Part shown: positions 8,884-16,917 of the stretch, piece by piece
Position numbering within the stretch: position 1 is the first letter of the stretch
Layout of the letters: each line of letters starts with the position of its first letter
Source of the DNA: Spirochaetia bacterium
GTDB lineage: Bacteria > Spirochaetota > Leptospiria > Leptospirales > Leptonemataceae
NCBI GenBank assembly: GCA_021413825.1
Contig: JAIOPQ010000010.1
Location: forward strand, 1 to 64,000
Length of the DNA stretch: 64,000 bases
Direction of reading: 5' to 3'
Position numbers and translations under genes: made by a program
Notes under the pieces: model-generated
Told to the model about the DNA's origin: nothing
What the model saw: only the letters and a program-made list of their open reading frames with translations
Database searches by the model: none

Positions 8884-9398
8884 TGCGAGCAGCCTTTCAC
8901 ATTCTACTGCTTAGTCTTCTTTCCTGTGGCATTCGAAATGCGCTGCCGGGTGGCGATTCCTTTTCCTTTTCCGATGGTACGAGTTTTTCAGTAACCGTTC
9001 CAATGGCTCGCGTTAAGGCAGTAAAGGGCGGTGATTCTAAAAGCCAATCGTATGAATTTCGCGAGACTAACGGGACGGACGTTACGGCTATCGTTCGTGT
9101 CCGTTCCATTGACACAGCAAGCGCTGATGATCTGTTTGCACCAAAATACGAACCAGCATTTTTGCAAGATTGTGATTGTATCGTTGCAAAGCGCGGCGTA
9201 ACCCATATGGGAAGTCTGGCCGCGCGTGAATATATTATTAGTCAGCACAACGGGTCATGGACCGGATATCAGAGGCACGTTGCGCGGGACAAGAAGATAG
9301 TAGTTCTGGAAGTTAGCGGGCCAGCAGAACATGATATAAGACTGCAGTCCATGTTCAAGACTCTAATAGAAAGCTTGAAACTCATTCCAGAAATGTGA
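8883..9398 (+). CDS. Small lipoprotein of unknown function
   Basis: The protein has 171 residues with a short signal peptide and lipobox LSLLSC near residue 15, so the mature product is a lipid-anchored protein of about 155 residues. It has a compact alpha/beta look (SFSDGTSFSVTVPMARVKAV ... KKIVVLEVSGPAEHDIR ... TLIESLKLIPEM). The last part resembles the common 'predicted damage/RMSD-type' C-terminal helices of PsbP/DUF1795-like proteins, but the match is weak and no function is claimed. Its start overlaps the preceding stop codon by one base, indicating an operon. Confidence 0.65.
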   Translation: MRAAFHILLLSLLSCGIRNALPGGDSFSFSDGTSFSVTVPMARVKAVKGGDSKSQSYEFRETNGTDVTAIVRVRSIDTASADDLFAPKYEPAFLQDCDCIVAKRGVTHMGSLAAREYIISQHNGSWTGYQRHVARDKKIVVLEVSGPAEHDIRLQSMFKTLIESLKLIPEM

Positions 9399-10088
9399 GT
9401 GTGTAACGTGCAGCCAGTTTCTCAAGCACCAATCCCTATCCCATGTGACATCCTGAAAATCAGGTTCACTTTATTTACTGGCATGGCCAGCAAGGGCCAA
9501 AACGAATCGGCACGCGTATCAAGTTTCCTTGAGTCGGGTGAGTTTCATAGATCCTTCTACTGGTTGAAGCTTGAATCTAAAATACGGCTGGCGATGATTT
9601 CGCTTCAGCATTCAGCCGAGCTGAGTGGGAAGGCCCTGGAATCGAGACGCATTTTTACAGAAGAAGAAGTATATTCAGCCCTCGCCCAGGGAAGAATCGC
9701 AGAAGTGCTTCCGCCGTTACACAGAATTGCAGCAGACAACGGGGAAATCTTGCGAGCGAGCGCATTTGAGTTTAGAACAGAAGAGCAGGCTGGAGAAATT
9801 CCTGGCCTGGGTCATGCAGTATCCGCAGGGCTACCCGCACCGATTCTTGTTCGCGACGGAGAAATCTCATTTCCATTGCGTGCAGGAATTCCAGGTGGAA
9901 TTGTAGCTGAATGGGTTTCTCAGACGCAAACAATGGAATGGCAGCCAGGCGACGCACTGTATTTGTATACTGATACTATGGATGAAAAGATGTACCCCGA
10001 TTTTCGCGATTACATCAAGCAAAATGGAACCGGACAACTGACTCTCCCTAAAGACATGATTCTACTGCGCCTTGAGTTTACCGCATGA
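9399..10088 (+). CDS. Degenerate SpoIIE/RsbU-like PP2C domain protein
   Basis: The C-terminal half follows the pattern of SpoIIE/RsbU serine phosphatases. GLPAPILVRDGEISFPL and GIPGGIV are followed by WQPGDALYLYTDTMDE and a final PKDMILLRLEF, where active enzymes have GHPPxxl, PGDxLLLYTDGxxE and DDxTLLxLR. The metal-binding positions are altered: TDG is TDT, the terminal DD is KD, and the N-terminal GDxxD and DVxGHG motifs are not recognisable. It is therefore probably catalytically dead or a pseudo-phosphatase. The GTG start at 9399 has no clear ribosome site; ATG 9483 is an alternative. It lies inside a lipoprotein operon and overlaps the next gene by four bases. Confidence 0.55.
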   Translation: MCNVQPVSQAPIPIPCDILKIRFTLFTGMASKGQNESARVSSFLESGEFHRSFYWLKLESKIRLAMISLQHSAELSGKALESRRIFTEEEVYSALAQGRIAEVLPPLHRIAADNGEILRASAFEFRTEEQAGEIPGLGHAVSAGLPAPILVRDGEISFPLRAGIPGGIVAEWVSQTQTMEWQPGDALYLYTDTMDEKMYPDFRDYIKQNGTGQLTLPKDMILLRLEFTA

Positions 10089-10651
10089 GAGCCACAGCGC
10101 TCGCATTGATTCTTGTTGCATTTGTCCTCTTAGTTTCCTGTCTAAAGCTACACATTGAGCCAATTCTTCCTGTCCACGAAGAACTTCCTACGCCGGCAAC
10201 TACAACAAGTGTCCAGCTTGAGATCTCAGGCGAAGACGTTGCGCGCAAAGATTTTGTAAGGGCCGTCACGGTTTCACGGATTTTTTCAAGCAGGGTCAGC
10301 AACGATACTGGAAGTATTCAGGATTTGCTGAGCACGGCCATCGCTGAATCATTTCGCCGGAAATCCATAGCACTCTGCAAATCAGAATGCGCAAGGAAAC
10401 TCCAGATACGTTTTGATCGATTCCTTTTCGCCTGGATTCCACCACGTGAATTTATTGAGACGCCGGACCCCAGGTACCGCGGCATCGTTCGCATAGAATT
10501 CCAGGTTCATACAACCCTGGATGGAAAAACCTTCCCTTTTGAATACACGCGGGAGATTCCAACCCTTCCGGGCGAGGAAGGCGGTATTCTGGGTTTAGAA
10601 GTGCGTCGCGGACTCAGAGCGTATGTCGAATGGCTCATGGAGCGCTTGTAG
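10085..10651 (+). CDS. Lipoprotein of unknown function
   Basis: This 188-residue protein opens with a signal peptide (ALALILVAFVLLVSC) ending in a lipobox LVSC. After that it reads LHIEPILPVHEELPTPATTT, then a mixed alpha/beta body with two cysteines close together (CKSECARKL) and a final EVRRGLRAYVEWLMERL helix. No domain is recognised. The four-base overlap (ATGA) with the degenerate phosphatase gene suggests joint translation. It is the last member of the lipoprotein run that begins at 8125. Confidence 0.65.
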   Translation: MRATALALILVAFVLLVSCLKLHIEPILPVHEELPTPATTTSVQLEISGEDVARKDFVRAVTVSRIFSSRVSNDTGSIQDLLSTAIAESFRRKSIALCKSECARKLQIRFDRFLFAWIPPREFIETPDPRYRGIVRIEFQVHTTLDGKTFPFEYTREIPTLPGEEGGILGLEVRRGLRAYVEWLMERL

Positions 10652-10700
10652 GCGTTTGTAAATTCCTTTTCAATCCTGCGCATTATTATCCGCTGGACCC

Positions 10701-11090
10701 ATGTGGATGTGGCCTGCCTTAATCGTGTCGATATTGCTCGGAGCTCTGGGCCAGATTTTGATGAAAATAGCCATGAAACAGGCTGGCCCAATTCCAATCG
10801 ACGGCCCACTACTTGATCTATTTAGTTATTTTCTGCACGCTGGACTTTCGTTACCGTTATTCGCCGCTGCAGTCTCATACGGAATCAGTTTTCTCCTGTG
10901 GTTGGCCGTACTGAGTGTGGCTGATCTGAGTCTCGCTCGACCAATCATGTCTGCTGGATATTTACTGACTCTCGCGTATGGAATCTTTGCAGGTGAGGGA
11001 GTAAATGCTACACGCATCATAGGAACTCTCTTGATTGTTGTTGGAATTGCATTCATAGTTAAAAGTGGATTGGGAAGGGTAAGCGGATGA
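10701..11090 (+). CDS. Small DMT/SMR-like membrane transporter
   Basis: This 129-residue protein has four predicted membrane helices, as in the small multidrug-resistance and ArnE/ArnF-like branch of the drug/metabolite transporter superfamily. The first helix holds LLGALGQILMKIAMKQAG, where a charged residue is expected. Helix three carries LSLARPIMSAGYLLTLAYG and helix four IIGTLLIVVGIAFIVKSG. Such proteins usually work as dimers in the cytoplasmic membrane; the substrate cannot be predicted. It overlaps the zinc dehydrogenase gene by four bases. Confidence 0.8.
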   Translation: MWMWPALIVSILLGALGQILMKIAMKQAGPIPIDGPLLDLFSYFLHAGLSLPLFAAAVSYGISFLLWLAVLSVADLSLARPIMSAGYLLTLAYGIFAGEGVNATRIIGTLLIVVGIAFIVKSGLGRVSG

Positions 11091-12112
11091 AAGCAGCTGT
11101 TCTCCAGAAAAGTGCTCGCAAGCTTGAAATTCAGGATGTCGCGCGGCCAGAACTACAACCGTTGCAGGTGCGCGTTCAGGTTAAGGCCTGCGGTGTTTGC
11201 GGATCGGACGTCCATCTTGTATTGCACGGGACTATGCAGGCAAATTCGTATCCTCGCATCCCAGGTCATGAGTCGTCTGGAATCGTGATTGAATGCGGAA
11301 GCGAAGTAACAAAATATAAATCAGGAGATCATGTTGTAGTATCAGCCGGCACAAGTTGCGGTAAATGCCCTGCATGTTTACGCGGCCGCGAGAACCTTTG
11401 TGTGCAAGTTGGCGTGCTTGGATTTGATTCAGACGGTTCGTATGCAGAAGAAGTAGTGGTTCCTGAGCGTTCGCTTGCTGCAATTCCGCACGACTTTGCA
11501 TTTCCGCAGGCTGCAATTCTTGCAGACGCTGTGTCTACGCCCTATCATGCACTGCGTTTTGCCGGCCATCTTGTGCCAGGAGAAACGGTAGCAGTATTTG
11601 GATGTGGCGGTCTTGGGATTCACGCCGTTCTAATTGCGCGAGCACTCGGTGCGCGCGTTTACGCGCTCGACGTAGACGAAGGTGCGCTGGCCAACGCTGA
11701 GAAAGCTGGGGCGCATGAAATTATTGATCTCAAGGGCAAAGTTAACGCGGGTAAGGTCCTCAAAGAGAAGGGCGGGGTTGATTTGCTCGCTGATTTTTCT
11801 GGTTACTATAAGAATATTGAAGATTCGATTCGTGCCATGAATCCGGGCGGAAGGATGGTGATGGTTGGAATTGGTCGGGATGCTTTGAAAATTGGAATTC
11901 CGGCTGCGCTGATTTTTAAACAAATTCAGCTCTGCGGATCGTATGGTTCAGATCAACGCGCATTGCCAGAACTGATTGAACTTGTGAAGAGTGGCAAGTT
12001 GGATCTATCCGGGTCCATTACCTCGCTTCATCCACTGGAAGAAGCCCAAATGTGCCTGGAAAACCTTGAGAGCCGCAAAGGGAACCCAATTCGCTTTGTT
12101 CTTACTCCCTGA
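11087..12112 (+). CDS. Zinc-dependent alcohol dehydrogenase (MDR family)
   Basis: This is a 341-residue medium-chain NAD(P)-dependent dehydrogenase. The catalytic zinc ligands are in KACGVCGSDVHL (Cys and the following region) and RIPGHESSG. The structural-zinc cysteines are in GTSCGKCPACLRGRENLC. The Rossmann segment VFGCGGLGIHAVLIARALGA follows near residue 165, and a further conserved DLLADFSG ... NPGGRMVMVGIG section near 255. It oxidises a secondary or primary alcohol or polyol, but the substrate is not evident. Translational coupling to the SMR-like gene is suggested by the overlap. Confidence 0.9.
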   Translation: MKAAVLQKSARKLEIQDVARPELQPLQVRVQVKACGVCGSDVHLVLHGTMQANSYPRIPGHESSGIVIECGSEVTKYKSGDHVVVSAGTSCGKCPACLRGRENLCVQVGVLGFDSDGSYAEEVVVPERSLAAIPHDFAFPQAAILADAVSTPYHALRFAGHLVPGETVAVFGCGGLGIHAVLIARALGARVYALDVDEGALANAEKAGAHEIIDLKGKVNAGKVLKEKGGVDLLADFSGYYKNIEDSIRAMNPGGRMVMVGIGRDALKIGIPAALIFKQIQLCGSYGSDQRALPELIELVKSGKLDLSGSITSLHPLEEAQMCLENLESRKGNPIRFVLTP

Positions 12113-12281
12113 GTTATCAATTCTGTTAAAAATCGCACATGCTGATTTTTTTGCACGTCCAACCTGTTTGGTTCAGCGCACTGATGACCGATCTTCGATC
12201 GAAGGGTTTTACGGGGTTACGGAGTTTTATGTCACTATGCTTTTATTCTGTGCTGTATGTCAGGTGCACAAATTCTTGACA

Positions 12282-12293
12282 GCGGAATTCCGC
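12282..12293. promoter_or_regulatory. Perfect 12-base palindrome upstream of the SirB1-like gene
   Basis: GCGGAATTCCGC is a perfect dyad that ends 18 bases before the ATG at 12312. It directly follows TTGACA (12276-12281), which could serve as a -35 box, but I see no good -10 at the right spacing. It may be an operator; no binding protein is identified. The rest of the 199-base gap after the dehydrogenase gene shows nothing else recognisable. Confidence 0.3.
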
Positions 12294-12311
12294 CGTCACC
12301 CCTAGAAAGAT

Positions 12312-13178
12312 ATGAGCCGGGAAATCGAGAACCTACTTCTCTCGCTTTACGATTGTAAGGACGAGAAAGAATCGTCCTACCTCACGCGTTCCCTCTTCCG
12401 CGCCATTCCAATTGGACATCATCCAATGCTCTACGTCGAGCAGGTGAAGAATCCTGCAATCCGTTGGGGTTTACGCAACTCCCAATTTCCATTGCTATCA
12501 GATCTAAAGATTCGTCATGACCTTAAAGAGCTTCTGCTCAAGAGCAAAGACGATGGTGAGATGGATCTAGAAATGGGCGCATTTCTTATCTCCCGCGCCG
12601 CAGAAGAGAGCGACGTTGTGCCAGAAGACTTAACTCATCGCCTGGATGCACTTGCAAAGCCGTTGTCGTTTGCGCTGAAATACGCTGGATCGAGTCCGGA
12701 AGCAAGGATGCACGTGTTTCGCTATTACATGTTTGACAAGCTTGGTTTTCGTGGGAATGCCGCGGACTACTACGATCCGGACAATAGTTTCATCACGTCA
12801 CTCTTACGCACAGGGAAGGGAATTCCTGTGACTATTTCTGTTCTGTGCATACTGATTGCGCGTCGAGTTGGTTTGCCGGTCTACGGCGTGAATATGCCGG
12901 GGCATTTCCTCTTAACGTTCCGCGAAGGAAGCGAATCGTGGTTCATGGATCCTTTTGACCAGGGTGCCATCCTTGGTGAAGAGGCCTGTCTGCAATTTCT
13001 TTCCAGGCAGAATCTCCCATCTGATTCAGTGTATCTCAAGCCAGCAGAGAATATTACCATCCTCAAGCGGATGTATCGCAATCTAATTCACATTCATTCC
13101 TCAAGGGGCAACCGTGAGCAGGAACGTGCACTCAGGCGGCATCTTTTCATTTTGGAAAATGCTGGTGCCCCGCCTTGA
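12312..13178 (+). CDS. SirB1/transglutaminase-like domain protein
   Basis: This 288-residue protein belongs to the Transglut_core2/SirB1 family. The signature is FGxxGNxxxYYDPxNS-like: LGFRGNAADYYDPDNSFITS around residue 150. It is followed by TGKGIPVTISVLCILIARRV, then GLPVYGVNMPGHFLLTF and FMDPFDQGAIL. These correspond to the catalytic-core region of the fold, although the activity of this family is not established in most cases. A C-terminal helical tail (LKRMYRNLIHIHSSRGN) resembles the tetratricopeptide-like end of SirB1 proteins. It overlaps the polyprenyl synthase gene by four bases (TTGA). Confidence 0.82.
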   Translation: MSREIENLLLSLYDCKDEKESSYLTRSLFRAIPIGHHPMLYVEQVKNPAIRWGLRNSQFPLLSDLKIRHDLKELLLKSKDDGEMDLEMGAFLISRAAEESDVVPEDLTHRLDALAKPLSFALKYAGSSPEARMHVFRYYMFDKLGFRGNAADYYDPDNSFITSLLRTGKGIPVTISVLCILIARRVGLPVYGVNMPGHFLLTFREGSESWFMDPFDQGAILGEEACLQFLSRQNLPSDSVYLKPAENITILKRMYRNLIHIHSSRGNREQERALRRHLFILENAGAPP

Positions 13179-14122
13179 AGCGGCTGTCTTCTGCCGTACC
13201 GCTCAAACAAATAGAAGCTAAACTCGGCAAGATCATCGGGGAAGACCTTCCTGTTCTTAAAAAAATCAAGAAGTACGTAATCGGAAGCGGCGGAAAACGG
13301 ATTCGCCCCCTCACTCACTTCTATACGCTCAAGATGCTTGGCTCAGATAACAAGCAATGGGTGGACGTTGGAGCAATCGGTGAACTGATCCACAATGCAT
13401 CGCTTCTACACGATGATGTTGTAGACCGCTCAGATCTGAGACGCGGTAAACCTTCAGCGCCTGTTTTGTTCGGGAATAAAACTGTCGTGCTTGCTGGCGA
13501 TTACCTGCTTGCATGTGGCCTGAATCACTTATCTACGCTTGAGCAGAGCCGGGAATTACTCGTGATTTTCTCGCGAACGATCCGTCTTTTGAGTTCAGGT
13601 GAGCTCATTCAGATGGAGTGGGAAGGAAATCTTAAGACTACTACAAAAACCTATGAGCGCGTGATCTATTGTAAGACCGGATGTCTCTTTGGTGCTATGA
13701 CTGAATCAGCAGCACTCCTTGCTAAGAAATCACCCAAAGAAATTGCAGCCTACAAACAATTTGGCGAACGCCTTGGTCGCTATTTTCAGATTCGAGATGA
13801 CTACATCGATTATTTCAGCGATGCAAAAGATACCGGGAAAACTGAAATGCAGGACTACGAACGAGGTCTCATAACATGGCCAGTGCTGGGTTTGTTTGAG
13901 GCCGGGGGATCTCGTGCGCGTGGGGCTATCAAACGTATCTGGAAAGATCGCCCAGGGAATTTGCCACAGATGCTTTCTTTGATCAACGAGTTTCAATTGA
14001 AGTCTAAACTCAGAAACGTGCTGAAAAATGAGCTGAACGAACTGATTGCATTCGTTGAAAAGCATCCAGATTCCGCATACCGTGATACCTTGACTTCTAC
14101 GCTGGAAACCCTTCGCCTCTAA
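13175..14122 (+). CDS. Trans-polyprenyl diphosphate synthase (quinone side chain)
   Basis: This 315-residue enzyme condenses isopentenyl diphosphate units onto an allylic primer in the cytoplasm. The first aspartate-rich motif is LLHDDVVDRSDLRRGKPS near residue 75, and the second is FQIRDDYIDYFSD near 205. GGKRIRPLTHFYTLKML gives the substrate-binding basic residues. The pattern matches octaprenyl/heptaprenyl synthases (IspB/HepT type), so it probably makes the menaquinone side chain used by the UbiA-type enzyme at 5.7-6.6 kb; the chain length is not readable. It begins with TTG, overlapping the SirB1-like gene. Confidence 0.9.
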   Translation: MKRLSSAVPLKQIEAKLGKIIGEDLPVLKKIKKYVIGSGGKRIRPLTHFYTLKMLGSDNKQWVDVGAIGELIHNASLLHDDVVDRSDLRRGKPSAPVLFGNKTVVLAGDYLLACGLNHLSTLEQSRELLVIFSRTIRLLSSGELIQMEWEGNLKTTTKTYERVIYCKTGCLFGAMTESAALLAKKSPKEIAAYKQFGERLGRYFQIRDDYIDYFSDAKDTGKTEMQDYERGLITWPVLGLFEAGGSRARGAIKRIWKDRPGNLPQMLSLINEFQLKSKLRNVLKNELNELIAFVEKHPDSAYRDTLTSTLETLRL

Positions 14123-14165
14123 AGGTTTTCTTTACAGCCCGATTCGCTTTTTCAACCTGACCCGC

Positions 14166-15431
14166 ATGAATCGAGCCAGGACTTTGCTGCTCGCGTTGGG
14201 TCTTATTTTGTGCTCTGCGCTTATGGCGGAGTTCACATTACGCATCATTCGGCCGGACTCGCTCCAATATTATTACGATCTGAAGCGCCTTCACGCCTAT
14301 CACCCGGATTATCTGGTGGCCCTGGCGCCCAATGAAGACCGTATTATAAAGCATCACCTTGGTCTCTGGGAAGGCCGGTTCACTACGAATTCGCTGGGTT
14401 ATCGTGGTAGTAAGGAGCTGGATGGTCGTCCTGTCCTTGCCTGTCTTGGAGACAGTCTGGTAATGGGATTTGGCGTTTCGGATGAAGGTACGTTCTGCGC
14501 GCGCCTTGATGGGACGATCCTGGCAGGGAAATCCAATCAAGCGATGAATCTGGGCGTGGATGCTTTTGGTTCCGTTGGTTTTCAAAAGCGCCTAACGGAA
14601 GCCGCGAATAAAATTAAACTATCCACCGTCCTGTTATTTATTTCACCAAACGATTTTACAATGCCACCGGAACTGGCCCAACGCGGGGTGAGATCAGATG
14701 ATGTGATTGATCAAGAACGGAGGGATCATCCGGAATTGCTTAGATTTTTTAGGATTCAGTTTGAGCTCACTCGGATATCGTATCTATTGCATGCGTCCAA
14801 ACTTTCCAGCGAGCAATTAATTCTGGAAAGTCATATTAAACGCGCGTCGATTCGTAACAGCATGATTCAGGCTGGTCTGATTAGCCCACGGGAGGGTGAT
14901 TCAGCCAGGCCTCTGGGATTCAGGAAATATCTTACCAGTCAATTCTACTCTTTCCCAGCGCATAAAACCTGCGAGCCAGAACAACAAGTGAATCAAGTCA
15001 TCTCCTGTCCGGAACCCGTGCCTGCATACATCAGATGCCAGGAACGGCTACCGTTGGCATCGGAACTTCCTCCTTTACCGGACATCACACAAGAGTCCTA
15101 TCTCAAAATGATTGAGCTTTCTAAAGAGAAAAAATTCAACCTGGTCCCTGTCTTTCTGCCAGCCCAGGTGGAAGAAATCTATTGCGGCATGTATGATAAA
15201 TCTCACGACCTTCACGACTACGCGGTTCGAGCACAGGCATTCTTTAAACAACATGGCATTCGTTATCTGGAAATGAGCAATCATGTAAAAGATATTTGCG
15301 GCCTGGAAAAGAAAGCAGTGCGAGATCAAGTGATTCCGGGTGACGGTCACTTTACTGATTCTGGCAATCTATGGATTGCGAACGCGCTCAAGGCAGAACT
15401 GAAAAAAATGGAAGCAAGCGGTGCTTTTTAA
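14166..15431 (+). CDS. Membrane-anchored SGNH-like protein, partner of MBOAT
   Basis: This 421-residue protein has an N-terminal anchor or signal (TLLLALGLILCSALMAEFTL). An SGNH-hydrolase-like domain follows: block I is CLGDSLVMGFGVSDEG, and the C-terminal block is GDGHFTDSGNLWIANAL, with the catalytic-type Asp and His. The fold resembles AlgX/AlgJ or OafB-type acetyl-transfer partners. It overlaps the MBOAT gene by 11 bases. MBOAT-SGNH pairs move acyl groups across the membrane and load them on a surface glycan, so O-acetylation of an envelope polysaccharide is likely. The acceptor is unknown. Confidence 0.75.
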   Translation: MNRARTLLLALGLILCSALMAEFTLRIIRPDSLQYYYDLKRLHAYHPDYLVALAPNEDRIIKHHLGLWEGRFTTNSLGYRGSKELDGRPVLACLGDSLVMGFGVSDEGTFCARLDGTILAGKSNQAMNLGVDAFGSVGFQKRLTEAANKIKLSTVLLFISPNDFTMPPELAQRGVRSDDVIDQERRDHPELLRFFRIQFELTRISYLLHASKLSSEQLILESHIKRASIRNSMIQAGLISPREGDSARPLGFRKYLTSQFYSFPAHKTCEPEQQVNQVISCPEPVPAYIRCQERLPLASELPPLPDITQESYLKMIELSKEKKFNLVPVFLPAQVEEIYCGMYDKSHDLHDYAVRAQAFFKQHGIRYLEMSNHVKDICGLEKKAVRDQVIPGDGHFTDSGNLWIANALKAELKKMEASGAF

Positions 15432-16848
15432 CTCAGTTCATTTTCTTGTCTTCGCGCCGATAGTCATCGGCCTGGTCTTCGTTATTCCGCATCGCTGGCA
15501 ACGGTGGTGGCTCTTATTGAGCAGTTTCTATTTCTATGCCGTGGCTAACGTTGCCTTCGTTTTGCCGCTACTTCTTTGTATCTCAATCACGTACGGATTT
15601 GTACGTTGGATGGTCTCAACTCAGAATCAGGCTATCAGACGTTTCACGTTGATTTGTGTCATCGTTGGGAACTTAAGCATCCTCTACTTCCTCAAATACA
15701 TGGATCTTTCGTTCTGGGCCTGGAATCATACGCTTGGACTGAGGCCATGCGATCCCTGGTATGCACATTCCTGGGGGATGATCCTCCCAATGGGGATTTC
15801 GTTTTTTACGCTCATGGCCATAGGTTATGCCGTGGATGTTTACAAAGGGTTTGAGGGAAGGCGAAGTTTTCTAGATACTGCACTTTTCCTGAGCGTGTTT
15901 TTTCATCTGGTTGCAGGACCAATTCTGCGCGGTCGTGATTTGATTGATCAGTTCAAGGCAAAGATTGGATATAATCGTGAGAACTTAGAAATCGGTCTGC
16001 GGCAGATTTGCCTTGGGATTATCAAGAAGACCTACCTCGGCGATAATATAACGCCGCTCGTGGACCAGGTCTTCACACATCCAACCGAGGCACATTGGAT
16101 CTCGCTATTTCTGGCCGCAATGCTCCACGGATTCCAGGTCTATTGCGATTTTGCTGGATACTCGGATATTGCAATTGGTTCCGCGCGGATCATGGGTTTT
16201 CATATCCCTGAAAATTTTCACAGACCGTTCCACGCAACCAGCATGACAGACCTCTGGCGGCGCTGGCATATTTCTTTCTCAAGCTGGGTTCGCGATTATA
16301 TCTATTTTCCTATGGGTGGGTCGCGCGTCTCTCCACCGCGCGCGTACTTCAATTTATTCATGACGATGTTTGTCAGCGGTGTCTGGCATGGTCCAACCAT
16401 GAACTTTGTCCTCTGGGGTACGATCAACGCGCTGTGGCTTGTTCTTGAAAAGTTCTTCTTCTCGTTTGAGAGGATCAAGAATGCTTACTACTCTTTGCCC
16501 AGGGCGTTGCATATTTTGTATGTGATAGCAGCATTCTCAATCTCACTTTTCTTTTTCCGTGCGCGTGTCATTCCCGGGTTCGATAACGAAATGGAATTGG
16601 GCTTTTACATGATGAAGCGAGCATTCACCCTGAGTCCTGGAGTCATTACATTGCCGTCGCTTGGTATTTCACTTGGAATGTTCGCACTATGGTTTAGTGA
16701 ATATCTGATGGAGAGAAAAGAAGACGTCTATGCACCGATTTGGGAACGGAAGAAACTCTGCGCTGTTGCAGCCGGGACTCTATTAATTGTTACTGTTTGT
16801 ATTTATTCCGTAACTACGAACGCACCATTCCAGTATTTTCAGTTCTAA
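15421..16848 (+). CDS. MBOAT-family O-acyltransferase (AlgI/DltB-like)
   Basis: This 475-residue polytopic membrane protein belongs to the membrane-bound O-acyltransferase family. VAGPILRGRDLIDQFK marks the first conserved region. CDFAGYSDIAIGSARIMGF and LWRRWHISFSSWVRDYIYFP follow, and FVSGVWHGPTMNFVLWG holds the catalytic-type histidine of the WHG motif. The first and last thirds are hydrophobic helices. Together with the preceding SGNH-like protein it forms an acyl-export pair for glycan modification. The start is a GTG inside the preceding gene. Confidence 0.93.
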   Translation: MLFNSVHFLVFAPIVIGLVFVIPHRWQRWWLLLSSFYFYAVANVAFVLPLLLCISITYGFVRWMVSTQNQAIRRFTLICVIVGNLSILYFLKYMDLSFWAWNHTLGLRPCDPWYAHSWGMILPMGISFFTLMAIGYAVDVYKGFEGRRSFLDTALFLSVFFHLVAGPILRGRDLIDQFKAKIGYNRENLEIGLRQICLGIIKKTYLGDNITPLVDQVFTHPTEAHWISLFLAAMLHGFQVYCDFAGYSDIAIGSARIMGFHIPENFHRPFHATSMTDLWRRWHISFSSWVRDYIYFPMGGSRVSPPRAYFNLFMTMFVSGVWHGPTMNFVLWGTINALWLVLEKFFFSFERIKNAYYSLPRALHILYVIAAFSISLFFFRARVIPGFDNEMELGFYMMKRAFTLSPGVITLPSLGISLGMFALWFSEYLMERKEDVYAPIWERKKLCAVAAGTLLIVTVCIYSVTTNAPFQYFQF

Positions 16849-16852
16849 GTCA

Positions 16853-16905
16853 GCCCGCACAGCGGGCGAGCAAGGTCTGCCCGACGCGCCGGGGCGTGCG
16901 GGCAG
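16853..16905. terminator. Two adjacent GC-rich hairpins between convergent genes
   Basis: The 69-base gap between the MBOAT gene and the opposing permease gene holds a short stem GCCCGC-ACA-GCGGGC (16853-16867). A longer stem follows, CTGCCCG (16877-16883) pairing with CGGGCAG (16899-16905), extended inward by ACGC/GCGT with one bulge. No U-tract follows, so this is not a textbook intrinsic terminator. It could still be a bidirectional stop or a REP-like dispersed element. Confidence 0.4.
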
Positions 16906-16917
16906 GTTGGTTAGCGG

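Noticed and set aside
11991..12305. 104-codon ORF after the zinc dehydrogenase
   Set aside because: Mostly overlaps the dehydrogenase in another frame and has no domain or ribosome site.
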